A stretch of DNA of 64,000 nt. Origin: Brasilonema sp. UFV-L1. Lineage in GTDB: Bacteria; Cyanobacteriota; Cyanobacteriia; Cyanobacteriales; Nostocaceae. The stretch's first letter is position 1. Each line of letters opens with the position of its first letter. Of the stretch, positions 1 through 9,643 are shown piece after piece. A program made the position numbers and the translations under genes. A model generated the notes under the pieces. That model saw only the letters and a program-made list of their open reading frames with translations. It searched no databases and had not been told where the DNA came from. The DNA lies in NCBI RefSeq assembly GCF_012912105.1, contig NZ_QMEA01000006.1, positions 46,642-110,641 on the forward strand, given 5' to 3'.

Positions 1-2
1 CC

Positions 3-1982
3 AATGTCCCCCAAAGCCTGAGTTCCCAAGAAGGGGTTGCACCTCCTGAGCAAATCGTACAACCTGTTCAGACAACGATGAAAGTATTAGAGAGTCGTCT
101 AATACTAGATCCGGTTATCAAGAAGCTTCAGGAGAAATATCGCACAAAATATCCAAAGTTGGACTATGACTTAATCGTTGATATTTTACAAATAGAATCC
201 CAACAACAAAACATCTTGGAGGTCGAATTTAAAAATGAAGACAAAGAGCTAGTGAGGGATGTTTTAACATTACTGAAAGATGCTTATGTAAAATATAGTG
301 TGACAGAGCGTCAAGACGAAGTTGAACAGGCAGTTAGGTTTGTTATAGAGCAAGAACAGCCATTAAAAAGACGGGTGGAATTCTGGCAAGAAACACTGCG
401 AATGATTCGACAAAGGCATAACTTGGTTGAACCAGCACAAAAAGCTCAAGAAATTTCTCAACAAGTTGCTACCTTAACGCAACAGCAAGCAGAAAATCGG
501 GTGCAGCTAGAACAAATGCAAGCGACTTATGGAGATTTGATAAGGGAGTTAGCACAACAGCCAGGTGAAAGAGCTGGGAATTCAGTGCTGAGTGAAAATG
601 CTCGTTACCAAAAGATATTGGATCAAATTCAAGCAGTAGAAATTGAAATCAAAAAAGGAGGAGCAAAATTCACGAATGACAACCCGAGTTTGCAGTATTT
701 ACAGGACCAGAAAGCAAATCTACTCCCAATGCTTGCTGCAGAAGAGAACCGGGTGAAAAAAGATTATGACAGCCGTATCCAAGCACTGAAAGCGCGTGAT
801 ATTTCTCTTGGACAAAAAATTGCTAACTTCAATAATGACCTGAGAGATTTAGCAGTCGTTATTCGTGAATACGATAATACTCAACGGGAATTAAAGATTG
901 CTACTGAAGGTCTGACTCAATTTTCAGCTAAAAAACAAGCATTGCAGATTGAACAAGCTCAAAGGTTACCTTCTTGGAAGTTACTCGATCCTAAGCTTGA
1001 GCAAGTGAAAGAACCAAAGACTGTCTCAGACAGTACCAAACGAAATTTAGCTTTAGGGACAGTGTTAGGTTTGCTGTTGGGTACAGGTGCAGCTTTAGTT
1101 GCGGATAAACTCAGCAATGTTCTTTACTCTTCTAAAGATCTCAAGGAAGCAACTGGATTACCGCTATTAGGAGTTGTTCCTTTAAGGAAAGAATTGGGAG
1201 CATTAGCTTGGCAAGAAGTTTCTGGTGGAGTGCAACAAGCAGCTAGAGCAGCCTTTTTTGAAGTCTTTCGCTCTCTTTACACCAACATCCTTCTTCTGAG
1301 TTCAGATACACAGATTCGTTCACTCGTCATCAGTTCAGCAGCAAAAGAAGATGGTAAGACGACTGTAGCAATGCACCTAGCACTCGCAGCCGCAGCAATG
1401 GGACAACGAGTGCTACTAGTAGATGCCAATCTACGCTCTCCCACAGTCCACAATCGTGTGGGTTTGATGAATATTCAGGGATTGACCGATGTCATTTCAC
1501 AAGATTTAGACTGGAATAATGTGATTGAGCGATCGCCTTTAGAAGATAATTTGTTTGTCTTGAGTGCTGGTCCAATTCCCCCTGATCCAATTAGATTGCT
1601 TGCATCTGTGAAAATGCAGGATTTAATGAATGAGCTACAAGCCGCTTTTGATTTAGTAATATACGACACACCACCGTTAGTAGGTTTTGCAGATGCTAAC
1701 CTACTGGCTGCTAATACCAATGGACTCATACTAGTTGCAGCATTAGGAAAGCTCAAACGTACTATATTCCAGCAAGCATTGGAGGATCTCCAAGTATCTG
1801 GCACACCTATTTTAGGAATGATAGCTAATAAGTCCAAAGATACTATGCCTGCCTCATACAGCTACTACCAACAGTATTACAAGCAGAGCATGAGTAGTGA
1901 AAGAATTGGAGATGATAGTATTAACCTCACTCATTTCACCTCAACCTCATCTTCTTACAGAAACAGTAGAAGAAACTCATAA
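3..1982 (+). CDS. Wzz/BY-kinase exopolysaccharide protein, 5' end outside window
   Basis: Polysaccharide co-polymerase fused to a bacterial tyrosine kinase, which sets chain length and export of capsule or exopolysaccharide at the inner membrane. The frame is open from base 3 through an ATG at 78, so the N-terminus, including the first membrane segment, lies upstream. Numbered from that ATG: coiled-coil periplasmic region about 100-310, a membrane helix about 323-345, Walker A-like KEDGKTT (423-429), Walker A' LLVDANL (about 450), Walker B VIYDTPP (about 527), and a C-terminal tyrosine cluster (Y594, 596, 597, 600, 601) that would be autophosphorylated. The P-loop has D where many family members have E. 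A strong hairpin follows the stop. Confidence 0.9.
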   Translation, partial: NVPQSLSSQEGVAPPEQIVQPVQTTMKVLESRLILDPVIKKLQEKYRTKYPKLDYDLIVDILQIESQQQNILEVEFKNEDKELVRDVLTLLKDAYVKYSVTERQDEVEQAVRFVIEQEQPLKRRVEFWQETLRMIRQRHNLVEPAQKAQEISQQVATLTQQQAENRVQLEQMQATYGDLIRELAQQPGERAGNSVLSENARYQKILDQIQAVEIEIKKGGAKFTNDNPSLQYLQDQKANLLPMLAAEENRVKKDYDSRIQALKARDISLGQKIANFNNDLRDLAVVIREYDNTQRELKIATEGLTQFSAKKQALQIEQAQRLPSWKLLDPKLEQVKEPKTVSDSTKRNLALGTVLGLLLGTGAALVADKLSNVLYSSKDLKEATGLPLLGVVPLRKELGALAWQEVSGGVQQAARAAFFEVFRSLYTNILLLSSDTQIRSLVISSAAKEDGKTTVAMHLALAAAAMGQRVLLVDANLRSPTVHNRVGLMNIQGLTDVISQDLDWNNVIERSPLEDNLFVLSAGPIPPDPIRLLASVKMQDLMNELQAAFDLVIYDTPPLVGFADANLLAANTNGLILVAALGKLKRTIFQQALEDLQVSGTPILGMIANKSKDTMPASYSYYQQYYKQSMSSERIGDDSINLTHFTSTSSSYRNSRRNS

Positions 1983-2001
1983 AACCTCGTAGGATGTGTT
2001 G

Positions 2002-2042
2002 AAGCAGATTGTGTCTTCCTGAGTCAGACACAACTGCTTTTT
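2002..2042 (+). terminator. Rho-independent terminator after the BY-kinase gene
   Basis: Stem of AAGCAG plus TTGTGTCT (2002-2016, one bulged A) pairing with AGACACAACTGCTT (2026-2039), a 9-base loop, then a T run to 2042. It lies 20 bases after the BY-kinase stop. Confidence 0.75.
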
Positions 2043-2108
2043 GCGCCTAGGAGAAAACAAAAGCGCGGGGATAGAATTTGACTGAGAAATAGACCGTGGG
2101 AACGTCAA

Positions 2109-2894
2109 TCAGTCCAGCAAGTCAGGTTGCTGACGGACAATCATGTCATACAGTGACTGGAAATTGAACCAACCCATGAAATCTGATCCAACTTGGCGAT
2201 AAGTTAAACTAGCAGTATCAGGGTTAATCAGCACCGGCTTTCCTGCTGCTTGGGCCATCAACTGTGATTGACAACAGCGATCCATTGTGATAAACCACCA
2301 TGCTGCCTCATCCACTGAATGACCAACACTCAGTAAGCCGTGATTGCGAAGAATCGCCGCTTTCTTTTGTCCCAGAGTATTGGCAATACGCTGACTTTCT
2401 TCCAAATCCAGTACGACCCCAGTATAGTCCTCAAACAAAGCGTGGTCTTCATAGAAAGCGCAAGCATCTTGAGTCAGCGGATCGAGAAGACGTCCCAAGG
2501 TTGACCAGGTTTTGCCATACAGGGAATGTGTGTGAGCAGCCGCTACTACATCTGGTCGCGCTTGGTGAATTTGGGAGTGTATAGCAAAAGCAGCAGGGTT
2601 TATTGGCTTGTCACCTTCAACGACCTCACCTTTATGGTTAACCAGTATCAGGTCTGAAACTCGGATGTGACCAAAGTACATCCCAAAAGGATTAACCCAA
2701 AAGTGGTCATGGAACTCAGGGTCACGAGCAGTGATGTGTCCAGCAACACCTTCATCAAAACCGTAACGAGCAAACAAACGAAAGGCAGCAGCCAAACGCT
2801 GCTTACGATGAAGACGCTCATCTTCCACACGCTCAAACTTGGGTGGATGGGGAAGTTCCGCTTTTGATAATTTTGAGGGGTCTACTGTGAGCAT
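2109..2894 (-). CDS. Class II aldolase/adducin family protein
   Basis: 261 residues, the usual length for the class II aldolase/adducin fold, which binds a divalent metal and cleaves or epimerises sugar phosphates. The metal-binding HTHS motif in the middle and the NHGLL segment further on are both present, along with the family's GHITARDP and WVNPFG segments near the N-terminus. The true substrate cannot be read from sequence; close relatives are often annotated as L-fuculose-phosphate aldolase-like or adducin-like. It stands alone, convergent with the BY-kinase gene, and is divergent from the small barrel gene with a 250-base AT-rich spacer. Confidence 0.88.
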   Translation of the reverse strand: MLTVDPSKLSKAELPHPPKFERVEDERLHRKQRLAAAFRLFARYGFDEGVAGHITARDPEFHDHFWVNPFGMYFGHIRVSDLILVNHKGEVVEGDKPINPAAFAIHSQIHQARPDVVAAAHTHSLYGKTWSTLGRLLDPLTQDACAFYEDHALFEDYTGVVLDLEESQRIANTLGQKKAAILRNHGLLSVGHSVDEAAWWFITMDRCCQSQLMAQAAGKPVLINPDTASLTYRQVGSDFMGWFNFQSLYDMIVRQQPDLLD

Positions 2895-3145
2895 AATTTT
2901 ATCTCAGTATCAACTTAATGGAAATTTAGCTACCGAATTTTCAAAAATACTTAAACTTTCGTAAAATTATACATTGAATATAATCAAATTATAATCTCCT
3001 CAAAATATCGTAAAAAAAACCTTTTCTTGCCAAAATATTGCTGGTTTACGACTTTTGCAAAAAGAAATCACAAAATGAAATATATTTCCTTTAGATAATG
3101 AGGAACATATACACTTCCTCAACAGCCTTATTTAAGGAGCAAAAA

Positions 3146-3496
3146 ATGTCAGATTTTCATGACTTCTTAAAACATCAATTTGCCTACGTTGCAATTGGAG
3201 AATTCAAACCAGGTAAATTTGAAGAAGCCAAAAGACTTTATGAGCAAGCTGTCTCTACTTATACTCAAGGTTTCAAAGGAGCATATCTACTGCAAGAGCC
3301 AGGAAGTGATAAAGGAATTGCTGTTATTTTTTGGGAAAATGTGGGAGATATGGAAGAAAACCACAGTGAGGCTTATGAACAGATCTTGAAAGAGATGACG
3401 CCTCTGTTTACTAAGACACCCACGACTTCTTTTTATGAGGTTGTTTGTGAAATTGAACCAGCAGTGACTCAGGATTTGAATATCGACGAATCGTAG
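3146..3496 (+). CDS. Small dimeric alpha/beta-barrel (ABM-like) protein
   Basis: 116 residues from the ATG at 3146, chosen over an in-frame upstream start because AAGGAG lies 6-7 bases before it. The pattern of short strands and one helix (YVAIGEFKPGKFEEAKRLYEQAV, then AYLLQEPGS, IAVIFWENV, and a C-terminal TTSFYEVVCEI strand, residue runs shortened here) resembles the antibiotic-biosynthesis-monooxygenase/dimeric alpha-beta barrel fold. No catalytic residues are diagnostic, so an enzymatic role is not claimed. It is monocistronic, with an AT-rich promoter region upstream. Confidence 0.6.
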   Translation: MSDFHDFLKHQFAYVAIGEFKPGKFEEAKRLYEQAVSTYTQGFKGAYLLQEPGSDKGIAVIFWENVGDMEENHSEAYEQILKEMTPLFTKTPTTSFYEVVCEIEPAVTQDLNIDES

Positions 3497-3618
3497 AATA
3501 ATGGCGGTGTCAACAAGGGGCATCATTTTAGGTAAAGTAAAAGCATGGACACACCTGTGAAGTGATTCAATTTTTCTTTGTGCTATTTGCTAACGTTGGC
3601 ATCGCCGCCTACGACTGA

Positions 3619-5982
3619 TTACTGTGGGGGGACAGACTTTGGCTTTGACTCAGCTGCTGATTCTTTCACCGCAGGAGAAGAAATAGAAGTCTGTTTTGAT
3701 GGCTGACATTGGCTCACAACTTCGGGTTTCGCTTTGGGAACTTTCAATGATTTGAATTTAGAGGATAAAATTTTGACTTCATCTCCTAGGCTGACTACAG
3801 GTTTGTTTGCGGTGGAAGAAGTTGATTGTGAGTTTGATGGACTTGCTTGCCCAATAGAGCAGACTCGCAGATATATCCAACTGTCTTTCTCTATTTTCTC
3901 TGACCTGGAAAGAATTTGCAAAACACTACCTTTTGGAGCAATCACTCCGGTTGGGGGCGAGGTTGTTTTGATGAATTCGATTTCGCTCGTCGTCTGAATC
4001 ACTTGTGCTGCATTTGCAGCAGATTTGTCCGAACCATCCTGAGAACCACTTTTGATAGGTGGTGCTACCAATGGTATCCCCTCCGAGGGAATGATTCTTG
4101 GTGAAGAATTTGTTAATTTCTTGATCGGAAGCGACCCTTGATGCCATAGGTATCCCAACAAAAGGCTGACGACAACCAATAGCAGCGGAATTACAAACAG
4201 TTGCTTTAGTGTTCGCAAAGTTGTCAACCAACTTTTAGTTGAATCTGATGATTTGGTAGTTGTTGAAGGTACAGATTTAGGCTTTACTCCTTGACCATTT
4301 TGAGTTGTTTCCTCCTGAACTGGCTGCGGATTTTGTTTATGGGGCAATGTGGAATTAGCAGATAAGTTATTTGCTATTGGTTGAACAACTCGTCGGTTTT
4401 CAAAGACTCGTTTCTCAATCAGCACAATATCCTCATCACTCAGTTCCAAAGTATACTGAAACCGTCGCAATTCTTCGCGAGTTCTGTCACTCATCGGGTA
4501 CGCACGTTCAATTTCATTGTTCAGTACTTGCTCATACTGTCGCAATTTTTGCTGGTGCTCCTCTATCTGAGCAGTAATGCGTGCTTCAATTGGAGCAACA
4601 TCCTCATGAGTAAGTCCTAAAAACCCCTGTTGCTCTTGCAGTTCTTGACGCTTTGCCTCACTAAAAGGATATTTTTTTTGAATAGCACTTAGAAATAGAT
4701 TTTCATACTGCTGTAATTTCTGCTTATATGCTCCTACCTCAGCAGTAACGCGGGTTTGAATGAAAGAAATATCTTCATCAGCAAGTTGTAATTGTTGCTG
4801 CATCTGCTGTAGTTGATTGCTTGTTGATGCACTAAGAGGATATTCCTGCCGTACAGCCTTTGAAAATTCTTGTTCGTACCACTGCAAGTTTTTTCTGTAA
4901 GCTTCAATCACCGCAGTCACTTGTTTTTCGATAGATGCTGTATCTTCATCATTTAGGTGCAGACTTTGCTGAAAATGTCGCAAGTGTTGGCGGTCAATCT
5001 CACTGATGATTAGTTTTTTCTTAATTAGCTCTGTAAATACTTGTTCATACTGTTTTAGTTTTTCTCTGAACTGTTTTCGGTAAGGTTCTAGAATCTCGTT
5101 TTCAATTGCCGTCGCCTCTGCCACAGAAAGTCCGAAACGATTTCTCACAAGATCTAAAATATTGCGCCCTACAAAAGAAATTTCTCCACGATCAATGTAC
5201 CGTGCCACCTCTTTACGATATTTCTGCTTTGGATCGATGAGAGGAACTTTTGTGAGTCGAATCTTGAATCCTTCTCTAATGGCATAAATCTCTGGCTTCA
5301 TTAATGGTTGAATGTCTCTTACCTTCTTTTTGGCATATTCATGCAACTCATCAATGGATATGAACCCATCTTCATCTAAATCTGCTACACCAGTTTGAAT
5401 TCCCTCAACCAGATAACGGGTGTAAATTGATAATTCTGAACCCTCCTGCTCAAAGGAGTACTGCGTCGATGAAGATGAAGTCAGGATTGCCCTTCCCTCA
5501 CCACCTAGTTGCTCCTGAATGTTAACAGTGCCATCATCTCTAACTAATAACCCCTGAGCAAAAGCACCACTAAAGCAACAATCTAAAATCACTACTTGTC
5601 GCCGAGAACGGCTTCTACTCATACTTTCTTGAACGAAGCTGGCTGAAACTGCGCTTGAGCGGATTAAATCTCCTTGAGGATTTTTGCGAGTTTTGTGAGT
5701 TGCTAGGTAAAGTCTACCTGTATCATCCTTTATGCCATGACCTGAGAAGAAAAACAGCACTAAGTCATCTCTATGACGCCCAGCAAATAGATTCTCAATT
5801 GCTTCCTCCATTTGCTGTCTGGCAGGATTTGTGAGCAGCGTCACATCTGCTTGTACAAAACCACCTATGTCTGTATGTAGCAAAACTTGTTGTATAGCCT
5901 CGACATCTTTAACAGCCGCAGGCAAAGGGTTCAAACCTGGCTCATACTCACTGACCCCAACCAGCAATGCTACTTTCGCCAT
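3619..5982 (-). CDS. Orthocaspase (caspase-family protease) with EF-hand loop, helical repeats and membrane helix
   Basis: 787 residues from the ATG at 5982, which has GGGAG 7 bases upstream and gives the family start MAKVALLVGVSEY; a GTG 21 bases earlier is less likely. The p20-like caspase domain (1-240) carries the catalytic His in FSGHG (H82) and Cys in DCCFSG (C136). Residues 201-212 form a canonical EF-hand calcium loop (D-x-D-x-D-G-x-I-x-x-x-E). Residues about 300-530 are at least four helical repeats of 57-61 residues, each with a Y..KL.QYE..F start, a YPLS-like turn and a DED...IE end. A membrane helix (about 594-613) follows a Ser/Thr linker, and a short SH3b-like C-terminal region ends the protein. 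It probably acts as a membrane-tethered, calcium-responsive Arg/Lys protease. Confidence 0.88.
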   Translation of the reverse strand: MAKVALLVGVSEYEPGLNPLPAAVKDVEAIQQVLLHTDIGGFVQADVTLLTNPARQQMEEAIENLFAGRHRDDLVLFFFSGHGIKDDTGRLYLATHKTRKNPQGDLIRSSAVSASFVQESMSRSRSRRQVVILDCCFSGAFAQGLLVRDDGTVNIQEQLGGEGRAILTSSSSTQYSFEQEGSELSIYTRYLVEGIQTGVADLDEDGFISIDELHEYAKKKVRDIQPLMKPEIYAIREGFKIRLTKVPLIDPKQKYRKEVARYIDRGEISFVGRNILDLVRNRFGLSVAEATAIENEILEPYRKQFREKLKQYEQVFTELIKKKLIISEIDRQHLRHFQQSLHLNDEDTASIEKQVTAVIEAYRKNLQWYEQEFSKAVRQEYPLSASTSNQLQQMQQQLQLADEDISFIQTRVTAEVGAYKQKLQQYENLFLSAIQKKYPFSEAKRQELQEQQGFLGLTHEDVAPIEARITAQIEEHQQKLRQYEQVLNNEIERAYPMSDRTREELRRFQYTLELSDEDIVLIEKRVFENRRVVQPIANNLSANSTLPHKQNPQPVQEETTQNGQGVKPKSVPSTTTKSSDSTKSWLTTLRTLKQLFVIPLLLVVVSLLLGYLWHQGSLPIKKLTNSSPRIIPSEGIPLVAPPIKSGSQDGSDKSAANAAQVIQTTSEIEFIKTTSPPTGVIAPKGSVLQILSRSEKIEKDSWIYLRVCSIGQASPSNSQSTSSTANKPVVSLGDEVKILSSKFKSLKVPKAKPEVVSQCQPSKQTSISSPAVKESAAESKPKSVPPQ

Positions 5983-6224
5983 TGTCAACTCCCATGCTGC
6001 CACATAACCTGCGCTGCTTCAATTATTATCATCAAATTTGCCTGACTGGCGACTTAATATTTAGAGCTTTTTGCTATTGGCTTCCACTTCCATTTTAGGA
6101 GTGCTTAGCCACAAATTTATCTACAAGCCCAAGTCTCCATTTTCCGAACTGAAATACTCTTACCAATGCTGATTTAAAAGTTTTATTTTACTCATGCTCA
6201 ATCACTATTTATACACAAAAGAAA

Positions 6225-6259
6225 ATCGCTAATTGCTGCTTTCTTTAGCAATTAGCGAT
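6225..6259. repeat. Perfect 13-bp inverted repeat
   Basis: ATCGCTAATTGCT (6225-6237) and its exact reverse complement (6247-6259) around a 9-base loop. It forms a stable hairpin but lacks a T run, so it is a structural repeat rather than a clear terminator. Confidence 0.6.
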
Positions 6260-7079
6260 GACAAGGAGCATAATTTTATTGCGAGAATCCTTTGTATAAT
6301 CTGCACTCATCTAGGTGCTTGTGCAATGATGTGGAGCACTCACATGAAAGTTTCGTCAGAACCTATTGGTGAAGAAATAGACAAGAGGATAAGCAGGACT
6401 CTTAAGTCTTTTTGTGCTAACCAACAAATGATTAACCACACACCCCATATAAAGGCGATCGCCTAAATCTGGGTACTCTTTGCTATTGCATGAAACACCC
6501 ACCCCAAAGGCGCAATGCTCCAGATGAGCAGCGCTTTGAGCAATATCCTATCAACACTACCTTGAGGATTTTGATTAGATACTTTGTCAATAGAATTAAC
6601 AAAGTAGAAATTTAAAGTATAAAACTTTACTTGTTGTACTGCTTGATCGCTTCTTTATAGTACAAGAATACTATAAAGAAGATTTGGTAGTCAATATTGA
6701 TCCTCAAAAATTCGATCTCATTTTCAGTTATATGGATGATTCTAAGTAGAAGGCAGTCCGGATGAAAAATTTTACCCTTCAGGTATGTCCTTTGGACGCT
6801 TGTTCATACCCCTTGCGGGGGCGGCTTGCGCTTACGGGTTTCTAGGGTTTGCATTTTACGCTTAACTTTGTCTACCTACTTAACTTCCATAGTCCCTTAA
6901 GCTTCAACAGGAAGAATTTCTAAAATGATAGAAGAAAATCAAAAATGACTAGTAATGGGTAGCGATGGGTAGGAATTTAGTGGATTTACGATTTTTAAAA
7001 ATTTCAAATAGCATGGGAAATTCTCCGCAATAGAGCTATTTTAAGGATCTTTGGAGATGTTTAATGCCCTATACCCATT

Positions 7080-7186
7080 AGAACTTACGCACCATCTGCT
7101 AGAAACCCGGTTTCTTCGTTCGTATTTGCTTGCGAAACAGACGATTTTTGGTAGAAACCGGGTAACTTTTGCCTAAGTCTTACCTA
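7080..7186. repeat. MITE-like paired repeat, copy 1
   Basis: AGAAACCCGGTTTCT (7101-7115) and AGAAACCGGGT (7153-7163) lie about 53 bases apart in inverted orientation, bracketed by ACTTACGCAC (7083) and a CTAAGTCTTA-like segment (about 7173). A second copy with the same spacing lies at 22116-22184, which suggests a mobilised non-coding repeat family. Confidence 0.5.
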
Positions 7187-7244
7187 TGTTAAGAAGTGCA
7201 ACAAGGTGCGATAGTATTAAAGTTGCAAAATCTGGAATACCCTC

Positions 7245-7871
7245 ATGACAGCCGATTTACAATTACACGCCTCACCTGATTTTGTCACCGTACTCTCACT
7301 CGCTGCAACTGCCTATCAAGGACAGAAGAAGAATCGCCCTAGTGCTGAAATTGTCGTCAATGCTTTGCTGCAAGCAGAAAAAGCTGCTAAACAGCAACGA
7401 CTGACGTATCCTTTTGAGTCTTTGGTAGGTCGATGGCGGCTATGCTTTGCCACTGGAACCAAAAAAGTCAGAAATAAAGCAGGGATTGTGTTGGGAAAAG
7501 GTTTTTATGTGCCGAAGTTGGTTCCAACTCGTATCTCCTTCAATACCACACAAGGTGTAGATGAAACTCCAAATAGAGAGGAGATTGGCAATTCTGTTCA
7601 AATTGGTCCTATTGTATTACAGCTCAAAGGTCCAGCACAATATTTAGGGAAGAAAAACTTATTGGCGTTTGACTTTATTCAGATGCAAATCAGTTTGTTT
7701 GGTCGTGTGATTTATAACGGTTCGATTCGAGGCGGTAAAGCTCAAGCGGAGAATTTTTATAGTCAATCTGTCAGTAAGCTACCTTTCTTTGCATTCTTTT
7801 TAGTAAAAGAGGACTTCATTGCAGCTCGTGGTCGTGGTGGTGGGCTAGCATTATGGATTCGAGAAAAGTGA
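7245..7871 (+). CDS. Conserved cyanobacterial/plastid-type protein, fibrillin-like
   Basis: 208 residues. The N-terminal half is helical (AEIVVNALLQAEKAAK). It is followed by LVGRWRLCFATG, which resembles the lipocalin-like start of PAP/fibrillin plastoglobule proteins, and then by alternating strands (IGPIVLQLKGPAQYL, LLAFDFIQMQISLFG). In that family the barrel binds lipids or isoprenoids at thylakoids and plastoglobules. I recognise the fold pattern only, with no catalytic motif. It is monocistronic and followed by 290 bases without a gene. Confidence 0.55.
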   Translation: MTADLQLHASPDFVTVLSLAATAYQGQKKNRPSAEIVVNALLQAEKAAKQQRLTYPFESLVGRWRLCFATGTKKVRNKAGIVLGKGFYVPKLVPTRISFNTTQGVDETPNREEIGNSVQIGPIVLQLKGPAQYLGKKNLLAFDFIQMQISLFGRVIYNGSIRGGKAQAENFYSQSVSKLPFFAFFLVKEDFIAARGRGGGLALWIREK

Positions 7872-8164
7872 ACTTCGTTAAATGCAATATTCTCAACCCA
7901 ACTAAATCATACCAAAGTCTCTACCACCAAATAGAGGAGACATCAAGAAAGTAGATGATAGCGTAATAAAAATATTGTGGGTGTAATACCGTTTCCATAT
8001 GAAGATGCATAGAAAGAACCCCACCGCCGTTAACTGCCCTCCCCAACGCATCGGGGAGGTTAGGAGGGGTAAAAATAATATGCAGCTATGGCACTTTACG
8101 GGCAAGCTATCACAGAGAATTGGTATAAACCAAATATTCATAGCGTGCAAGGAGATGTTCCACA

Positions 8165-8650
8165 TTGAATAAATCAGCACTCATAGTCCCCTTCCTGGCA
8201 TTGCTTTTACTACTGCCAGCAAATATATTTGGTCGTGCTCATGCTTCAACCAATCACGCTCCTAAAATGTCCTCTTTTAACCTGAGTTCTCAAAAATGGA
8301 AAAATCGCGTGCTACTAGTGTTTGCTCCCTCTAGTAGCCATCCTGCTTATCAACAGCAGATGCAACTGTTTGAAAAGTATAAATCAAGTTTTCGTGACCG
8401 GGATTTAGTTCTTGTTCAAGTTGTTGCAAATGGCAAAAGTTTTGCAAACACAGAGCAAATAGATTCTGCGGCGGCTGCTGGGTTGCGCGATGATCTCAAA
8501 GTCAGCAACCAAGATTTTTGCGTTGTCTTGGTGGGTAAAGACGGTGGTGTCAAGCGTCGTGAGACAACTCCTGTGCAAGCGAAAGCTATTTTTGACGAAA
8601 TTGATGCTATGCCCATGCGAAGACAGGAAATGCGAGAACGAAGCAAATAA
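8165..8650 (+). CDS. DUF4174 protein with signal peptide
   Basis: 161 residues starting at TTG, with AAGGAG about 10 bases upstream; no in-frame ATG fits the signal peptide. Residues 1-27 are a hydrophobic signal ending near AHA. The rest has a thioredoxin-like pattern (RVLLVFAPSS, RDLVLVQVV, FCVVLVGKDGGVKRR) and the family ending DAMPMRRQEM. DUF4174 proteins are secreted or lipoprotein-like with unknown function; there is no CxxC, so redox activity is not expected. Confidence 0.75.
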   Translation: MNKSALIVPFLALLLLLPANIFGRAHASTNHAPKMSSFNLSSQKWKNRVLLVFAPSSSHPAYQQQMQLFEKYKSSFRDRDLVLVQVVANGKSFANTEQIDSAAAAGLRDDLKVSNQDFCVVLVGKDGGVKRRETTPVQAKAIFDEIDAMPMRRQEMRERSK

Positions 8651-8690
8651 GGAGAGAATTTGACAAGACGCACGCAAATCTACCACGACG

Positions 8691-9548
8691 TCACGGGTGT
8701 TTGAGCAACCAATTGAGGAGTAGATGATTAGTCGTTTGCGGTTGTTCTAGCATAAACCAATGTCCTGCTCCTTCGAGCTGTTCGTAACACCACTCGGCTG
8801 TTACGTATTTGCCAGAGTCCTTCATGTGCGATTCCCAAAGAAAATCGTCTTTGGTACTCCAGATACCCAAGGTAGGAACAGTCACGGGGAGTGGTTTAGG
8901 CAATTCTCCTTGAAGGGCTGCGAGCAGAATTTCAGGAAATGGGTTTGCTTGTTCCAATTTCCCCATACTTTCAAATACACCGAGTTCCAAGACACGGTTG
9001 ACAATCTGCTCCCTATCCGGGTGAGTTCGGAGGACTTCGCGCAATAAACGACCATTGCTGGCGCGATAAAGCTGAGGTGCAACCTTATGGATGTTAAGAA
9101 AGAGATACCACTGATAACGCAGGACATCAAAGGATATATCCAGCAATGATGCCAGGTGCCCAACTGACATAGCAACAAAAGTCTTCAGACGGTTCGGGTA
9201 CACTGTCGCAAAATCCCAGCCTATAACGGCACCATAGTCGTGTGCGATACAATGAACCTTTTCTAACCCAAGACAGTTGAGCAGACTAACCATATCATTG
9301 ACCAAGGCGGAAAACGTATATCGTTCAACATCTTGTGGCTTGTCGCTAAGTCCGTAACCGAGTAAATCGGGACAGATAACGCGGTATCCAGCTTCCAGCA
9401 AAACCAAAACTTGATTCCGCCACACTGTGCTGTCATCTGGCCAACCATGAAGCAAAAGAATGCTGTCTTTCCCTGAACCCGAATCTCTCACATAGTATCG
9501 AGCGCCATTAAGTTCTATCGTTTTTGCGCCAAGAGTATCGTACATCAT
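8691..9548 (-). CDS. Alpha/beta hydrolase, epoxide hydrolase/haloalkane dehalogenase type
   Basis: 285 residues. The oxyanion segment HGWPDDS (34-40) and the nucleophile elbow AHDYGA with Asp104 in place of serine place it with epoxide hydrolases and haloalkane dehalogenases rather than esterases. GAGHWFMLEQP near residue 268 supplies the catalytic histidine, and CPDLLGYGLSDKP is the usual second signature. The cap domain lies about 135-215. Start MMYDT has two adjacent ATGs. It is on the same strand as the AraC-type regulator upstream, with a 95-base gap, so that regulator is a plausible controller. Confidence 0.85.
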   Translation of the reverse strand: MMYDTLGAKTIELNGARYYVRDSGSGKDSILLLHGWPDDSTVWRNQVLVLLEAGYRVICPDLLGYGLSDKPQDVERYTFSALVNDMVSLLNCLGLEKVHCIAHDYGAVIGWDFATVYPNRLKTFVAMSVGHLASLLDISFDVLRYQWYLFLNIHKVAPQLYRASNGRLLREVLRTHPDREQIVNRVLELGVFESMGKLEQANPFPEILLAALQGELPKPLPVTVPTLGIWSTKDDFLWESHMKDSGKYVTAEWCYEQLEGAGHWFMLEQPQTTNHLLLNWLLKHP

Positions 9549-9643
9549 TTTTCTGTTGGATTATAGGTGTTTGGATACCCTCACATTACCTATACCAACG
9601 AGAGTGAGTCGCGCACATTCTTGCAATTAAAAGCATATTCTTG

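Larger units (their letters stand above)
5983..7244. other. Gene-poor spacer, about 1.25 kb
   Basis: No convincing gene. It contains a perfect inverted repeat (6225-6259), a short coding-like stretch without a start codon (6600-6749), GC-rich interspersed repeat debris around 6800-6850, and a paired ACCCGGTTTCT repeat (7100-7164). Confidence 0.5.

Noticed and set aside
3098..3145. 16-codon upstream extension of the small barrel gene
   Set aside because: A clear AAGGAG site supports the downstream ATG; the extension has no family pattern.
6233..6466. 77-codon ORF on the plus strand
   Set aside because: No family pattern or ribosome site and it sits on a hairpin repeat (6225-6259); chance frame.
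6600..6749. Coding-like frame ending LIFSYMDDSK at a TAG
   Set aside because: No start codon and no upstream continuation; possibly a gene fragment but too short to call.
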